From Pandoraea pneumonica (lineage in GTDB: Bacteria; Pseudomonadota; Gammaproteobacteria; Burkholderiales; Burkholderiaceae), in contig NZ_CABPSK010000003.1 of assembly GCF_902459645.1 (NCBI RefSeq), forward strand, positions 744,001-808,000: 64,000 bases of DNA. The letters run 5' to 3'. Positions within the stretch are counted from its first letter, which is position 1; each line of letters starts with the position of its first letter. Shown piece by piece: positions 28,803 to 37,611 of this stretch. The translations under genes were made by a program, and so were the position numbers. The notes beneath the pieces were generated by a model, which searched no databases, was not told where the DNA came from, and saw only the letters and a program-made list of their open reading frames with translations.

Positions 28803-28953
28803 TGTTGAACCTCACTCATAAACAAGAGATATTTCTCCGTGCAGGCCGAGGGTCCCGAAAGGACGCTTCTTACCGGCCGAACATTGCCCCGCAGCCCGTC
28901 ATACTTAAGTATTTTCGGACTTGTCGCGAAGAATGCGCGCACGAAAACCGGGG

Positions 28954-28982
28954 ATTATACAGACTTTATCCTTTTGCGTCAA
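28954..28982 (-). promoter_or_regulatory. Sigma70 promoter for rplU-rpmA
   Basis: On the minus strand, -35 TTGACG (28977-28982), a 17-bp spacer, then a perfect -10 TATAAT (28954-28959). Transcription would start near 28947, leaving a leader of about 145 bases before rplU, long enough for a regulatory structure. Confidence 0.85.
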
Positions 28983-29042
28983 AGACTTCCGTGAACGCAG
29001 TCATTCCGCGGGGCTGGTGCCCGAAAGTTGCCGCGTCCACTA

Positions 29043-29048
29043 TATAAT
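29043..29048 (+). promoter_or_regulatory. Likely -10 element of ispB
   Basis: Perfect TATAAT at 29043-29048, about 34 bases before the TTG start of ispB. No good -35 is visible at 16-18 bp. A start of transcription near 29055 would exclude an in-frame ATG at 29028 as translation start. Confidence 0.5.
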
Positions 29049-29081
29049 TTGGGGCGAATTTTTCCTCACCCGAGCCTTGTC

Positions 29082-30062
29082 TTGACTGCTTCGACTTCTC
29101 CCCAGAACGTACTGGCCGCCATCGCCGACGACATGCGTGCCGTCGACCAGCTTATCCGCCACCGGCTGGCCTCCGAGGTGGTCCTGATCAATCAGATCTC
29201 GGAGTACATCATCAATTCCGGCGGCAAACGCCTGCGTCCGGCCTTGCTGCTGCTCGTTGCGAACGCGCTTGGCGTGACCTCGCCGCATCGCTTCGAGCTG
29301 GCCGCTGTCATCGAATTCATCCACACCTCGACGCTGCTGCATGACGACGTGGTCGACGAATCCGACCTACGCCGCGGCCGCCAGACGGCCAATGCCCTCT
29401 TCGGCAATGCCGCGTCGGTGCTGGTCGGCGACTTCTTGTACTCACGCTCGTTCGAGATGATGGTGAGCGTGGACAACATGCGCGTGATGCAGATTCTTGC
29501 GCGCGCGACGAACGTCATCGCCGAAGGCGAAGTACTTCAGTTGCTGAACATGCACGACCCGGACGTGGACGAGGCGCGCTATCTCCAGGTCATCAAATAC
29601 AAGACGGCGACGCTTTTCGAAGCGGCAACGCAACTCGCCGCTGTCTTGGCGAATGCGGATGCGCAAACGGAAGCGGCCGTGCTCGAATACGGCGGCCGCC
29701 TCGGCACCGCGTTCCAATTGATGGACGACTGGCTCGATTACGCGGGCGACACCGACGCGATGGGCAAGAACGCCGGCGACGATTTGCGCGAGGGCAAGCC
29801 GACGCTGCCGCTCATTCACGTGCTGCAACACGGCACGCCCGAAGAGCGCGCGCTCGTACGCGAAGCCATCGAGAACGGCGGCACCGACAAGTTCGAGCCG
29901 ATCCTTGCCGCGATCACACGCACGGGCGCCCTCGACTACACACTGGCACGTGCGCAAGAAGAAGCCGATGCCGCCGCACAAATAATTTCTACACTTCCCT
30001 CTTCACAATACAAAAATAGCCTGCTAGAATTGTGTTCTTACTCGATAGCGCGACGCACTTAA
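29082..30062 (+). CDS. ispB: Octaprenyl diphosphate synthase (polyprenyl synthetase)
   Basis: 326 aa from the TTG at 29082. An in-frame ATG at 29028 lies upstream of the likely -10, so TTG is preferred, though no strong Shine-Dalgarno is visible. Trans-prenyltransferase motifs: GGKRLRPALLLL, first Asp-rich motif LLHDDVVDESD, GDFLYSRSFEMM and second Asp-rich motif LMDDWLDYAGD. It makes the side chain of ubiquinone, which links it to coq7 at the right edge. It ends just before tRNA-Pro. Confidence 0.94.
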   Translation: MTASTSPQNVLAAIADDMRAVDQLIRHRLASEVVLINQISEYIINSGGKRLRPALLLLVANALGVTSPHRFELAAVIEFIHTSTLLHDDVVDESDLRRGRQTANALFGNAASVLVGDFLYSRSFEMMVSVDNMRVMQILARATNVIAEGEVLQLLNMHDPDVDEARYLQVIKYKTATLFEAATQLAAVLANADAQTEAAVLEYGGRLGTAFQLMDDWLDYAGDTDAMGKNAGDDLREGKPTLPLIHVLQHGTPEERALVREAIENGGTDKFEPILAAITRTGALDYTLARAQEEADAAAQIISTLPSSQYKNSLLELCSYSIARRT

Positions 30063-30086
30063 GACGCGAAGCAGCAAAATCGAAAG

Positions 30087-30163
30087 CGGGGTGTAGCTTA
30101 GCCTGGTAGAGCGCTACGTTCGGGACGTAGAGGCCGGAGGTTCGAATCCTCTCACCCCGACCA
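30087..30163 (+). tRNA. tRNA-Pro (anticodon CGG)
   Basis: 77 nt, complete. The acceptor stem CGGGGTG pairs with CACCCCG, followed by discriminator A and an encoded CCA. The anticodon stem CTACG/CGTAG encloses loop TTCGGGA, giving anticodon CGG, which reads CCG. The T-arm has GGTTCGAATCC. The D-arm contains TAGCTTAGCCTGGTAGAGC. A terminator follows 26 bases downstream. Confidence 0.97.
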
Positions 30164-30189
30164 AGATTTACTTTGCTCTCATGCAAAGC

Positions 30190-30228
30190 AAAAAAACCGC
30201 CGGATTCGTCCGGCGGTTTTTTTATTTC
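30190..30228 (+). terminator. Rho-independent terminator after tRNA-Pro
   Basis: Stem AAAACCGCCGG / CCGGCGGTTTT with a short ATTCGT loop, followed by a TTTTTTTATTT run. Ends the ispB/tRNA-Pro transcript. Confidence 0.92.
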
Positions 30229-30406
30229 TACTGCTTATTTCTGCTGCCGTTTTCTTATCGGCATCGCGGGCAGTGCCAATGCCTTGCACTCCGTGACATG
30301 CGCGCACCTCGTGGCCGTTCACGCCCCCCCCTCGGTCGACGCCATTTCCCCTCTGCTATAGTGGCACCTCGTTGCCACCCCTCGCGCCATTTGCGCACCC
30401 ATACGC

Positions 30407-31696
30407 TTGGAAGACCTGCCCTTATGGGCGCAAATTTGCGCCGTCGCCCTGCTGATCGTCTGCTCGGGCTTCTTCTCGATCTCTGAGACGAGCATGATGG
30501 CGCTCAACCGCCATCGCCTGAAACATCTCGTGCGCGTGAACGTGCGCGGCGCGAAGAACACACAGGGCCTGCTCTCGCGCACCGAAGACCTGCTCTCGAC
30601 GATCCTCGTCGGCAACAACGTCATCAACACGGTCGTCCCGGTGCTCACCACGTCGATAGCCGTGCGTTACTTCGGCAACGATGCCGTCACGCTCACGGTG
30701 GCAACGGCGCTCATCGCCCTGCTCATCATCGTATTCGCGGAAATCGGCCCGAAAATCGTCGGCGCGACCTATCCTGAACGCATCGCACTGCCCGCCAGCT
30801 CGCTGCTCAAACCCATCGTCACGCTCGCGACACCCCTCGTGTGGGTGCTCAACGGTTTTGTGCGCGGCATATTGCGCGTGATCGGCATCGACACGCGTCG
30901 CGCTGCCGGTGAAGCCCGCCTGAGTACCGAGGAATTACGCACGATCGTGCTCGAAGCCGGCAACTACATGCCGACCAAACCGCGCAGCGTGCTGCTCAAT
31001 CTGCTCGATCTGGAGAACATCGCCGTCGATGACGTGATGGTGCCGCGTGCGCGCATCGAAGCGCTCGATATCTCGGCGCCGCTCGACACGATCCTCTCGC
31101 AGCTCGAGACCTGTTATCACAACAAGCTGCCCGTCTACGATGGCGACATCGATCGTGTTGTCGGCATCCTGCCCGTGCGCCGCACACTTGCCGCGTTGCG
31201 CCATCCTGACGATCTCACCGTCGACACACTGCGGGCCCTGTTGGTCGAACCGTATTTCATCCCGAGCGATACGCCTGCGTTGCGGCAACTGCAATATTTC
31301 CAAGAGAACCATCGGCGCGTGGGTCTCGTCGTCAACGAGTACGGCGAGGTCGAAGGCCTTGTGACGACGGAAGACATCATCGAAGAGCTAATCGGTGAAT
31401 TCACGACGAGCACGCCGGGCTCCGGCGGCAGCCGCTCGGGCTGGAACGCCGATAACGAATGCCTGGTCGGCGGCGGTGTCGGGTTGCGCGACCTGAATCG
31501 CCGGCTGGGCCTGCATCTCCCTACCGACGGCCCCAAAACACTGAACGGATTGATCCTCGAAGTGCTGCGCGAAATTCCGGAAGCTGCCGTGAGTTTGGAA
31601 GTGAGCGGCGTGCGCATGGAGATTGTGCAAATCGATAATCAAGCGATCAAGACCGTGCGGCTGTTTAAGCCGGAAGGCCATAAGTCCGGCACGTAG
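30407..31696 (+). CDS. HlyC/CorC-family transporter (CNNM, CBS, CorC_HlyC domains)
   Basis: 429 aa from a TTG start (MEDLPLWAQICAVALLIV), with no clear Shine-Dalgarno. Residues about 1-180 are a CNNM/DUF21 membrane domain with CSGFFSISETSMMALNRHRL and FAEIGPKIVGATYPERIAL. A pair of CBS domains follows (about 205-330; VMVPRARIEALD, LVVNEYGEVEGLVTTEDIIEE). The C-terminal CorC_HlyC domain spans about 345-425. Members are linked to Mg2+/Co2+ efflux or resistance; the substrate here is unknown. It precedes pilB by 158 bases. Confidence 0.92.
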   Translation: MEDLPLWAQICAVALLIVCSGFFSISETSMMALNRHRLKHLVRVNVRGAKNTQGLLSRTEDLLSTILVGNNVINTVVPVLTTSIAVRYFGNDAVTLTVATALIALLIIVFAEIGPKIVGATYPERIALPASSLLKPIVTLATPLVWVLNGFVRGILRVIGIDTRRAAGEARLSTEELRTIVLEAGNYMPTKPRSVLLNLLDLENIAVDDVMVPRARIEALDISAPLDTILSQLETCYHNKLPVYDGDIDRVVGILPVRRTLAALRHPDDLTVDTLRALLVEPYFIPSDTPALRQLQYFQENHRRVGLVVNEYGEVEGLVTTEDIIEELIGEFTTSTPGSGGSRSGWNADNECLVGGGVGLRDLNRRLGLHLPTDGPKTLNGLILEVLREIPEAAVSLEVSGVRMEIVQIDNQAIKTVRLFKPEGHKSGT

Positions 31697-31854
31697 CCCG
31701 AGGCGCGAAACGCAAAAAACGCACAGGACGCACGCGGCGAATTCCTCTCGCTCACTGCGCGTCACACTGCCCCGTTTTTCGGGCAATTCCGATTGAGATC
31801 CCCTAGGGTTTTGACGAGACTGAAGCATCACAACGCTCTCGCCGAAACCCTGTC

Positions 31855-33114
31855 ATGACATCGCCCCTTCAGTACCTCGAACAAGTGTTCGGTGAAGCGG
31901 TGCGCGCTGGCGCCTCCGACATTCATTTCGAACCGATGGCGCGACGCTTCCGTATTCGCCTACGTGTCGACGGCCTGCTCCACGAACACGCCGACGTGCC
32001 GATGCCGTGGCGCGATATGCTCGTCGCGCGGCTCAAGGTACTCGCCCATCTGGATATCTCCGAGAAGCGTTTGCCACAAGATGGCCGGATGCTATGGCGT
32101 GAAGCGAACGAGCCCGTCGAATGCCGCGTGAGCACTCTGCCGACACTGCATGGCGAGAAACTCGTCGTGCGTTTGCTCGATGCCGCGAAAGTCCCTCTCT
32201 CGCTCGAAGCGCTCGGCTATACCCCCGAGCAATATCAGGCGCTCACACGAGCGATTGCGCGTCCGCACGGCATGATTCTGCTCACCGGCCCCACAGGGAG
32301 CGGGAAGACCGTTTCGCTCTACAGTTGCCTGCGGCGGCTGAACGACGTCACACGCAATATCGTCACGATCGAAGACCCCGTCGAAATCCGACTGCCCGGG
32401 GTCACGCAAGTCAACCTTAACGAGCGGGCCGGACTCGACTTCGCGACTGCACTGCGCGCCTTTCTTCGACAAGATCCGGATGTCCTGGTCGTGGGGGAAA
32501 TCCGTGATGCGCTGACGGCATCGATTGCCGTGCAGGCGGCGCAAACCGGTCACCTGGTCTTCGCCACCGTCCATGCGAACGATGCCTCCAGTACCGTCGC
32601 GCGACTGCTAGACCTCGGCGTCGCCCCGTTCAATCTATCGTCGGCACTTCTGCTGATCAGCGCGCAGCGGCTCGTTAGGCGACGTTGTCCGGCGGGGTGT
32701 GAAATCGCAAATGCTCGCGCCTATGCATCCACGGTTATCGCATCACCCACACATGGGACAAATGTCAGCGACATCGACAAACACGTCGCAGATGCCGTAA
32801 GCATCGACACATCGAATGACATGTCGGTGCAAACGTCTGTGCTCAATACGCGCACCAAGGGCCGTGAAGAACCCCAGCGCCGCCACACTTGCATGCGCTG
32901 TCACGACACCGGGTTTGCGGGGCGCATTGGCGTATTTCAGGTGATGCCGATCAGTGCGACACAAGCCGTGAATATTGCGCAGTCTCGCAGCCCTCACGAT
33001 CTAGCGGCGCAGGCGGCAAGCGAAGGTGTAATGACGTTGCGCGACGCAGGTCTGTGGCATGCCGCTGCGGGTACCGTCTGCCAGGAGGACATCGATGCAA
33101 CAACACCTGCCTGA
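31855..33114 (+). CDS. pilB: Type IV pilus assembly ATPase PilB/GspE family, short form
   Basis: 419 aa. The secretion ATPase core is complete: GASDIHFEP at the start, Walker A GPTGSGKT (145-152), Asp box, Walker B DVLVVGEIRD (209-218) and His box THE-like HLVFATVHANDA. The N-terminal MshEN domain usual in PilB (family about 560 aa) is absent, and the upstream 158 bases do not code for it. The zinc site cysteines RRRCPAGC and CMRCHDTGF are present but separated by about 62 residues of low-complexity insert. It powers pilin polymerisation and overlaps pilC by 20 bases. Confidence 0.9.
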   Translation: MTSPLQYLEQVFGEAVRAGASDIHFEPMARRFRIRLRVDGLLHEHADVPMPWRDMLVARLKVLAHLDISEKRLPQDGRMLWREANEPVECRVSTLPTLHGEKLVVRLLDAAKVPLSLEALGYTPEQYQALTRAIARPHGMILLTGPTGSGKTVSLYSCLRRLNDVTRNIVTIEDPVEIRLPGVTQVNLNERAGLDFATALRAFLRQDPDVLVVGEIRDALTASIAVQAAQTGHLVFATVHANDASSTVARLLDLGVAPFNLSSALLLISAQRLVRRRCPAGCEIANARAYASTVIASPTHGTNVSDIDKHVADAVSIDTSNDMSVQTSVLNTRTKGREEPQRRHTCMRCHDTGFAGRIGVFQVMPISATQAVNIAQSRSPHDLAAQAASEGVMTLRDAGLWHAAAGTVCQEDIDATTPA

Positions 33115-34423
33115 GGCAGCGCCGGATTCGCGCGCAGACGCGCGCTCGGACTCGAGTTCGGATTCGCAATCGAAACGCACTGCTGTCAGCGAGCTTCGCG
33201 AACCGACGCACTCTGCTCAATCTTGTCGCTGGCACTGGCAGGGGCGTGATGAACAGGGTCAAGAGCGGCACGGCGAATTGACTGCGCGCGGCGAGGCAAC
33301 CGCGCGTTTGCTGCTGCGGCGGCAACGCGTGACCGTAACGCGCTTGAGCGCCGGACGCCGTCATGCCCCAACTATTCGCGTGAGCGCCGCCGACGCCGCC
33401 AACCTCCTGCGGCGCTTGGCTACCCTGCTAGGTGCCGGTGTGCCGTTGACCGCTGCGCTCGACGTTCTCGCACGTGGCGCGCACACGCGTGGGCTCAAAC
33501 GTCTCGCACGCGAAATTGCACAGGACGTCAGGCAAGGCTTGGCGCTGGCACAGGCCATGTCACGGGCGACGCGTCATTTCAGCGCCATCGATTGCCAGTT
33601 AGTCGCAGCGGGCGAACTAGGCGCGCAACTCCCCGCCACGCTCGTGCGCCTGAGCGCACAGCGTGACCACACCCGCGCCCTACGCGACAAGCTTCAGCGC
33701 GCGCTCGCTTATCCCCTGACCGTACTCGGCATCGCCATCGCGGTGGTGATCGCGCTATTACAGTGGGTCATCCCCGAATTCGAACGGCTTTTCGCGAATG
33801 CGGCGGGCGGGGGTGTCCCGTTGCCACCGCTCACACGCGGGCTGATCGATTTATCGCGCGCGACCCTCGTCGACGGGCCATGGCTGCTGGCCGCCATGGG
33901 TGCGGTGGGGGTTGCCCTCAGCGTGGCCCTCAGGCACAGCACACGCGCCCGGCGCATGCGCGATCGCCTGATGCTCGGCCTCCCCGGCATCGGGCCGGTC
34001 CTGCGCATGACATGTGCCGCCCGCTGGGCGCGCACGCTCGGCACACTGCTCGATGCGGGCATTCCACTGGCCGACGCCATGGACGCTGCGGCTAGCGCTT
34101 GCGGCAATCTGGTCATCCGCGAAGCCGCCCACGCCGTACACATCTCGGTCGCCCGCGGCGCACCGCTGGCGGGCGCACTGGAGGCCAATGCGCACTGGCC
34201 GCCGGTCATTGCGCAACTCGCCGTGGTGGGCGAGGAATCGGGTACACTCGGGCGCATGCTCAACCAGGCGGCCGGTCTGCTCGACGAAGAAGCCGCGCAT
34301 ACGCTGGTGAGTGCCTGCGCGACGCTCGAACCCATGATGATTACGTTTCTCGGCCTGCTGATCGGTGGCATGGTGCTTGCCATGTATCTGCCGATGTTCC
34401 AACTCGGATACGGTGTCGCATGA
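33095..34423 (+). CDS. pilC: Type IV pilus inner-membrane platform protein PilC/GspF family
   Basis: 442 aa from ATG 33095, with AGGAGG six bases upstream, inside the end of pilB. Two T2SSF repeats are visible: LLRRLATLLGAGVPLTAALDVLARG with QDVRQGLALAQAMSRATRHFS, and ARWARTLGTLLDAGIPLADAMDAAA with VARGAPLAGALEAN. Three hydrophobic segments include LTVLGIAIAVVIALLQWVIPEF and the C-terminal MITFLGLLIGGMVLAMYLPMF. The first 45 residues are a Ser/Asp/Arg-rich extension. It anchors PilB in the membrane. Its stop overlaps the pilD start (ATGA). Confidence 0.94.
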   Translation: MQQHLPEAAPDSRADARSDSSSDSQSKRTAVSELREPTHSAQSCRWHWQGRDEQGQERHGELTARGEATARLLLRRQRVTVTRLSAGRRHAPTIRVSAADAANLLRRLATLLGAGVPLTAALDVLARGAHTRGLKRLAREIAQDVRQGLALAQAMSRATRHFSAIDCQLVAAGELGAQLPATLVRLSAQRDHTRALRDKLQRALAYPLTVLGIAIAVVIALLQWVIPEFERLFANAAGGGVPLPPLTRGLIDLSRATLVDGPWLLAAMGAVGVALSVALRHSTRARRMRDRLMLGLPGIGPVLRMTCAARWARTLGTLLDAGIPLADAMDAAASACGNLVIREAAHAVHISVARGAPLAGALEANAHWPPVIAQLAVVGEESGTLGRMLNQAAGLLDEEAAHTLVSACATLEPMMITFLGLLIGGMVLAMYLPMFQLGYGVA

Positions 34424-35232
34424 ACGGCTACGCGGAGCCCCTTCTCATCGACTTTCTCGCGCAACTGGCGCCGCATTGGCGCTTTGCCCTCTTTGCTGCG
34501 GCGGGTATCGTTGCGGGCCTCTTTCTCGACCTTGCCGTACGCCGCGTGCCCGTCGCCGTCGAGCGCGCGTGGCTGGCCGAAATGGAAGCTATGGGGCCCG
34601 GCGATGCCATCACCCCGCAGGCATCCATCAGCGCCCTGTCCGCCGAACGTTTCCAAGCCGTGCCAATGCCCGACGCCGCGCCGACACGGCGCTGGCAGTT
34701 GTCGCTGCTCAGTGCACTGCTAAGCGTGGGCGTAGCGTGGCGTTTCGGCCCAACGTGGCAAAGCGTTGGCGCGCTCGGCCTCGTGTGGACGCTCCTCACC
34801 CTCGCTTACATCGATCACGACACCCAGCTACTGCCCGACATCCTCACGTTGCCGCTGCTATGGGCCGGCTTGTTGTGCAATCTGGGGCACTGGTATGCCG
34901 CGCTTCCCGATGCCGTCATCGGTGCGGCCGCCGGATACGCGAGCCTCTGGGCGCTTTATTGGGTCTACTGGCTGTTGCGCCGCCGCGAGGGCATGGGCTT
35001 CGGCGACTTCAAACTCTACGCGGCACTCGGCGCTTGGCTCGGATGGACGGCGTTACTGCAAATCATGACGATCGCGTGTCTGCTGGCCGTGGTTGTGGCG
35101 GGAAGCGCATGGCTCACCGGACGCTTGCGCAGCGACCAAATGTTTCCGTTCGGTGCGTTTCTCGCGACGGCGGGTATCACCACGCTGTTCGGCGGTAACG
35201 AATTGATGATGTGGATTGGAGGCACCCTATGA
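34420..35232 (+). CDS. pilD: Type IV prepilin peptidase (A24), reduced methylase region
   Basis: 270 aa from ATG 34420. The aspartyl protease part is intact: first Asp in [20 protein letters not shown] and second in [19 protein letters not shown]. It cleaves prepilin leaders at the inner membrane. The cytoplasmic loop after the first helix begins like the N-methyltransferase domain ([17 protein letters not shown]) but has none of the CxxC pairs that bind zinc in most PilD proteins, and about 50 residues replace the usual loop. N-methylation by this protein is therefore doubtful. It overlaps coaE by 4 bases. Confidence 0.92.
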   Translation: MNGYAEPLLIDFLAQLAPHWRFALFAAAGIVAGLFLDLAVRRVPVAVERAWLAEMEAMGPGDAITPQASISALSAERFQAVPMPDAAPTRRWQLSLLSALLSVGVAWRFGPTWQSVGALGLVWTLLTLAYIDHDTQLLPDILTLPLLWAGLLCNLGHWYAALPDAVIGAAAGYASLWALYWVYWLLRRREGMGFGDFKLYAALGAWLGWTALLQIMTIACLLAVVVAGSAWLTGRLRSDQMFPFGAFLATAGITTLFGGNELMMWIGGTL

Positions 35233-35843
35233 CTTACGCCATCGGTCTGACCGGCGGCATCGGCAGCGGCAAGACCACTGTCGCTAACCTGTTCGCCGCG
35301 CACGGCATCGCCATCATCGACACCGATGCCATCGCCCACGGCATCACGGCGCCGGGCGGGGCCGCCATGCCCGCCATCCGCCGTACGTTCGGCGACGCCT
35401 TCGTTGCCCCCGACGGCTCGCTCGACAGGGCCCGCATGCGCGAACTGGTTTTCGCCGACAACGATGCAAAAGCGCGTTTGGAAGCCATTACCCATCCGTT
35501 GATCCGCACCGAATGCGAGCGCGCTGCCGCCGATGCCTCGGGCCCTTATCTGATTTTCGTCGTGCCGCTGCTGGTCGAGTCGGGCACGTGGCGAGAACGC
35601 GTACAACGCATCCTCGTCGTCGATTGTCCTGAAGAGACGCAGATCGCACGCGTCATGGCCCGCAATCAGTTCTCGCGTGAGCAGGTGCTGGCGATCATGG
35701 CGCGGCAAGCCACCCGCGCGCAGCGGCTGGCCGTGGCCGACGACGTCGTCGACAACGATACGCAGCACGCCGCGCTCACCTCACGCGTCGATCACTTGCA
35801 CGCGCACTACCTCAAGCTGTCCGAAAACGCGGGGGGACAGTGA
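35229..35843 (+). CDS. coaE: Dephospho-CoA kinase
   Basis: 204 aa from ATG 35229, overlapping the pilD stop (ATGA). P-loop [13 protein letters not shown] at the N-terminus, then [30 protein letters not shown] and VVPLLVESG. It catalyses the last step of CoA synthesis. The pilBCD-coaE-zapD-yacG order is widespread in beta- and gamma-proteobacteria. Confidence 0.97.
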   Translation: MTYAIGLTGGIGSGKTTVANLFAAHGIAIIDTDAIAHGITAPGGAAMPAIRRTFGDAFVAPDGSLDRARMRELVFADNDAKARLEAITHPLIRTECERAAADASGPYLIFVVPLLVESGTWRERVQRILVVDCPEETQIARVMARNQFSREQVLAIMARQATRAQRLAVADDVVDNDTQHAALTSRVDHLHAHYLKLSENAGGQ

Positions 35844-36001
35844 GCCATTGCGCTGCGTCATGACATCGTTGCGTGAGCCGGTGGCCGGCGTGTATCGCGT
35901 TTGCACCGCATGGAACGCCGACTCGCGTTGCACCTCGACAGATTCCCGCATTAGAATGTCGCCATTACGCTGAAAAGCGCCAACTTCTAGGCCAACGCGC
36001 T

Positions 36002-36757
36002 TTGATCCTGTACGAATATCCGCTCAACGAACGCATTCGCACGCTGCTTCGGCTAGAAGAGCTGTTCGGGCGCTTTGCCTTTTTCGTCGGACAGGATCAG
36101 CCGCTCGATCATCACGCGGCGCTGATCACGATGTTCGAAATCGCGGACATCGCGGGCCGCTCCGATCTGAAGAACGATCTGGTCAAAGAACTGGATCGGC
36201 AGCGTCTGACGCTTCAGACCTATCGCGGCAATCCCGACATTGCATCCGACGCGCTTGAACAGTTCATCGACGAAGTCGAGCGCGCGATCGCGAATCTCAA
36301 CCAAATTCCCGGTAAACCCGGCCAGCATCTGAACGACAACGAATGGCTTTCGAGCATTCGCAGCCGCTCGGTGATTCCGGGCGGTACGTGCCGCTTCGAC
36401 CTGCCGTCGTATTACGCCTGGCGTCATAACGACGCCGAGCAGCGCCGCCAGGACATCGATAAGTGGATTGGTCCGCTCATGCCGCTGCGCGACGCCATTG
36501 GCATCGTGCTCGGTCTGGCGCGCGAATCGGGCCACGCCAGCAAGGCGATGGCGCAGCAAGGCAGCTATCAGCAGATGCTGACCGGCCGCGTCTACCAACT
36601 CATGCAGGTGCGGGTTGCCGCCGATCTGCGCGTGATCCCGGAAGCCAGCGCCAACAAGTACATGCTTTGGGTGCGTTTCACCACGCAGGACGGCGATCTG
36701 AAACCCCGTCCGGTCGACAGCGACGTACCTTTCCTGCTGACCCTCTGCAATCTGTAA
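36002..36757 (+). CDS. zapD: Cell division protein ZapD
   Basis: 251 aa from a TTG start at 36002 ([22 protein letters not shown]). Family members begin at this position, although the frame is open further upstream. ZapD/DUF1342 motifs include [43 protein letters not shown] and the conserved end [11 protein letters not shown]. ZapD crosslinks FtsZ filaments at the septum; ftsZ is in the same window at 45339. No strong Shine-Dalgarno is visible. yacG follows after 4 bases. Confidence 0.93.
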   Translation: MILYEYPLNERIRTLLRLEELFGRFAFFVGQDQPLDHHAALITMFEIADIAGRSDLKNDLVKELDRQRLTLQTYRGNPDIASDALEQFIDEVERAIANLNQIPGKPGQHLNDNEWLSSIRSRSVIPGGTCRFDLPSYYAWRHNDAEQRRQDIDKWIGPLMPLRDAIGIVLGLARESGHASKAMAQQGSYQQMLTGRVYQLMQVRVAADLRVIPEASANKYMLWVRFTTQDGDLKPRPVDSDVPFLLTLCNL

Positions 36758-36761
36758 CGTC

Positions 36762-36956
36762 ATGACAACCGTCGTCAATTGTCCGACCTGCGGCAAGAAA
36801 GTCGTTTGGGGGCCCGAAGCCAAGTTTCGTCCGTTTTGCTCGGATCGCTGCAAACAGATCGATATCGGCGCGTGGGCCGCTGAGAAATACACCATCCCCG
36901 CGGAAGCCGCCGACGATCCGTCGCAAGATTCGCCGCTGGACCCGACGCAGCGCTAA
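36762..36956 (+). CDS. yacG: DNA gyrase inhibitor YacG
   Basis: 64 aa. A four-cysteine zinc finger [11 protein letters not shown] and [13 protein letters not shown] is followed by WAAEKYTIP and an acidic, disordered tail. E. coli YacG binds GyrB and inhibits gyrase. It starts 4 bases after zapD and ends the pilBCD-coaE-zapD operon before the terminator at 37001. Confidence 0.95.
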   Translation: MTTVVNCPTCGKKVVWGPEAKFRPFCSDRCKQIDIGAWAAEKYTIPAEAADDPSQDSPLDPTQR

Positions 36957-36997
36957 GGACGGCACTCACCGCGTGCCATCGACGCGCGGCACTGAAA

Positions 36998-37030
36998 CAA
37001 CAAAGGCACCCTAGGGTGCCTTTGTGTTTT
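36998..37030. terminator. Rho-independent terminator after yacG
   Basis: Palindromic stem CAAAGGCACC CTAG GGTGCCTTTG followed by TGTTTT. It is about 45 bases after the yacG stop and lies tail-to-tail with the mutT-like gene. Confidence 0.85.
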
Positions 37031-37106
37031 CGGGCGTAGCAAGTCGTGCGAGACGCCGGCCAACGTCCGACGACAGGTGGACGCAGCGAAGGCTTGCGCC
37101 CTTATC

Positions 37107-37541
37107 TCACGCCTTACCCGCCATTTCCTCAGCCAGCCATTTGAGCGGCGGCTCAGCGGCCGGCAGCAGTGGTGTGACGCCCACGGGCGGCCGCTCCCAA
37201 GCCAATGCCTGCCCTTCCTTACCGTGCGGCTCGCCGTCCCACGCCGTGACCTTGCAGAAATGCAGACGCACATAAGCGTGCGGATAGTCGTGCTCCAGCA
37301 CACGCCATGGGGCGCAGCGCACGACCGTCACACCGAGTTCTTCGTGCAACTCGCGCGCGAGCGCCGCCGCCACCGACTCACCGGCTTCGAGCTTGCCGCC
37401 CGGAAACTCCCAGTAACCGGCATAAGGCTTGCCCGCCGGGCGTTGCCCGAGCAGCACCGTGCCGTCGGGGCGCACCATGACGCCAACCGCCACTTCCGTG
37501 ATGGCCCGCCCATCGGGCGCATATCGCTTCGATTCAGTCAT
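37107..37541 (-). CDS. mutT: NUDIX hydrolase, MutT-type 8-oxo-dGTP diphosphatase
   Basis: 144 aa. NUDIX box GGKLEAGESVAAALARELHEELGV, preceded by YWEFPGGKLEAGE as in MutT. The N-terminus has ITEVAVGVMVRPDGTVLLGQRPAGKPYAG. It likely hydrolyses oxidised dGTP to prevent mutations; in this neighbourhood (yacG-mutT-DUF815-argJ-secA) Burkholderiales carry a mutT gene. Substrate is inferred from family and position. Confidence 0.9.
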   Translation of the reverse strand: MTESKRYAPDGRAITEVAVGVMVRPDGTVLLGQRPAGKPYAGYWEFPGGKLEAGESVAAALARELHEELGVTVVRCAPWRVLEHDYPHAYVRLHFCKVTAWDGEPHGKEGQALAWERPPVGVTPLLPAAEPPLKWLAEEMAGKA

Positions 37542-37611
37542 ATTTCTGCGGTTGTTTTACCGGGCACGCCGTCACCGCGTGCCCGATGCCTTTCAACGTA
37601 TCGAAAGGCGG

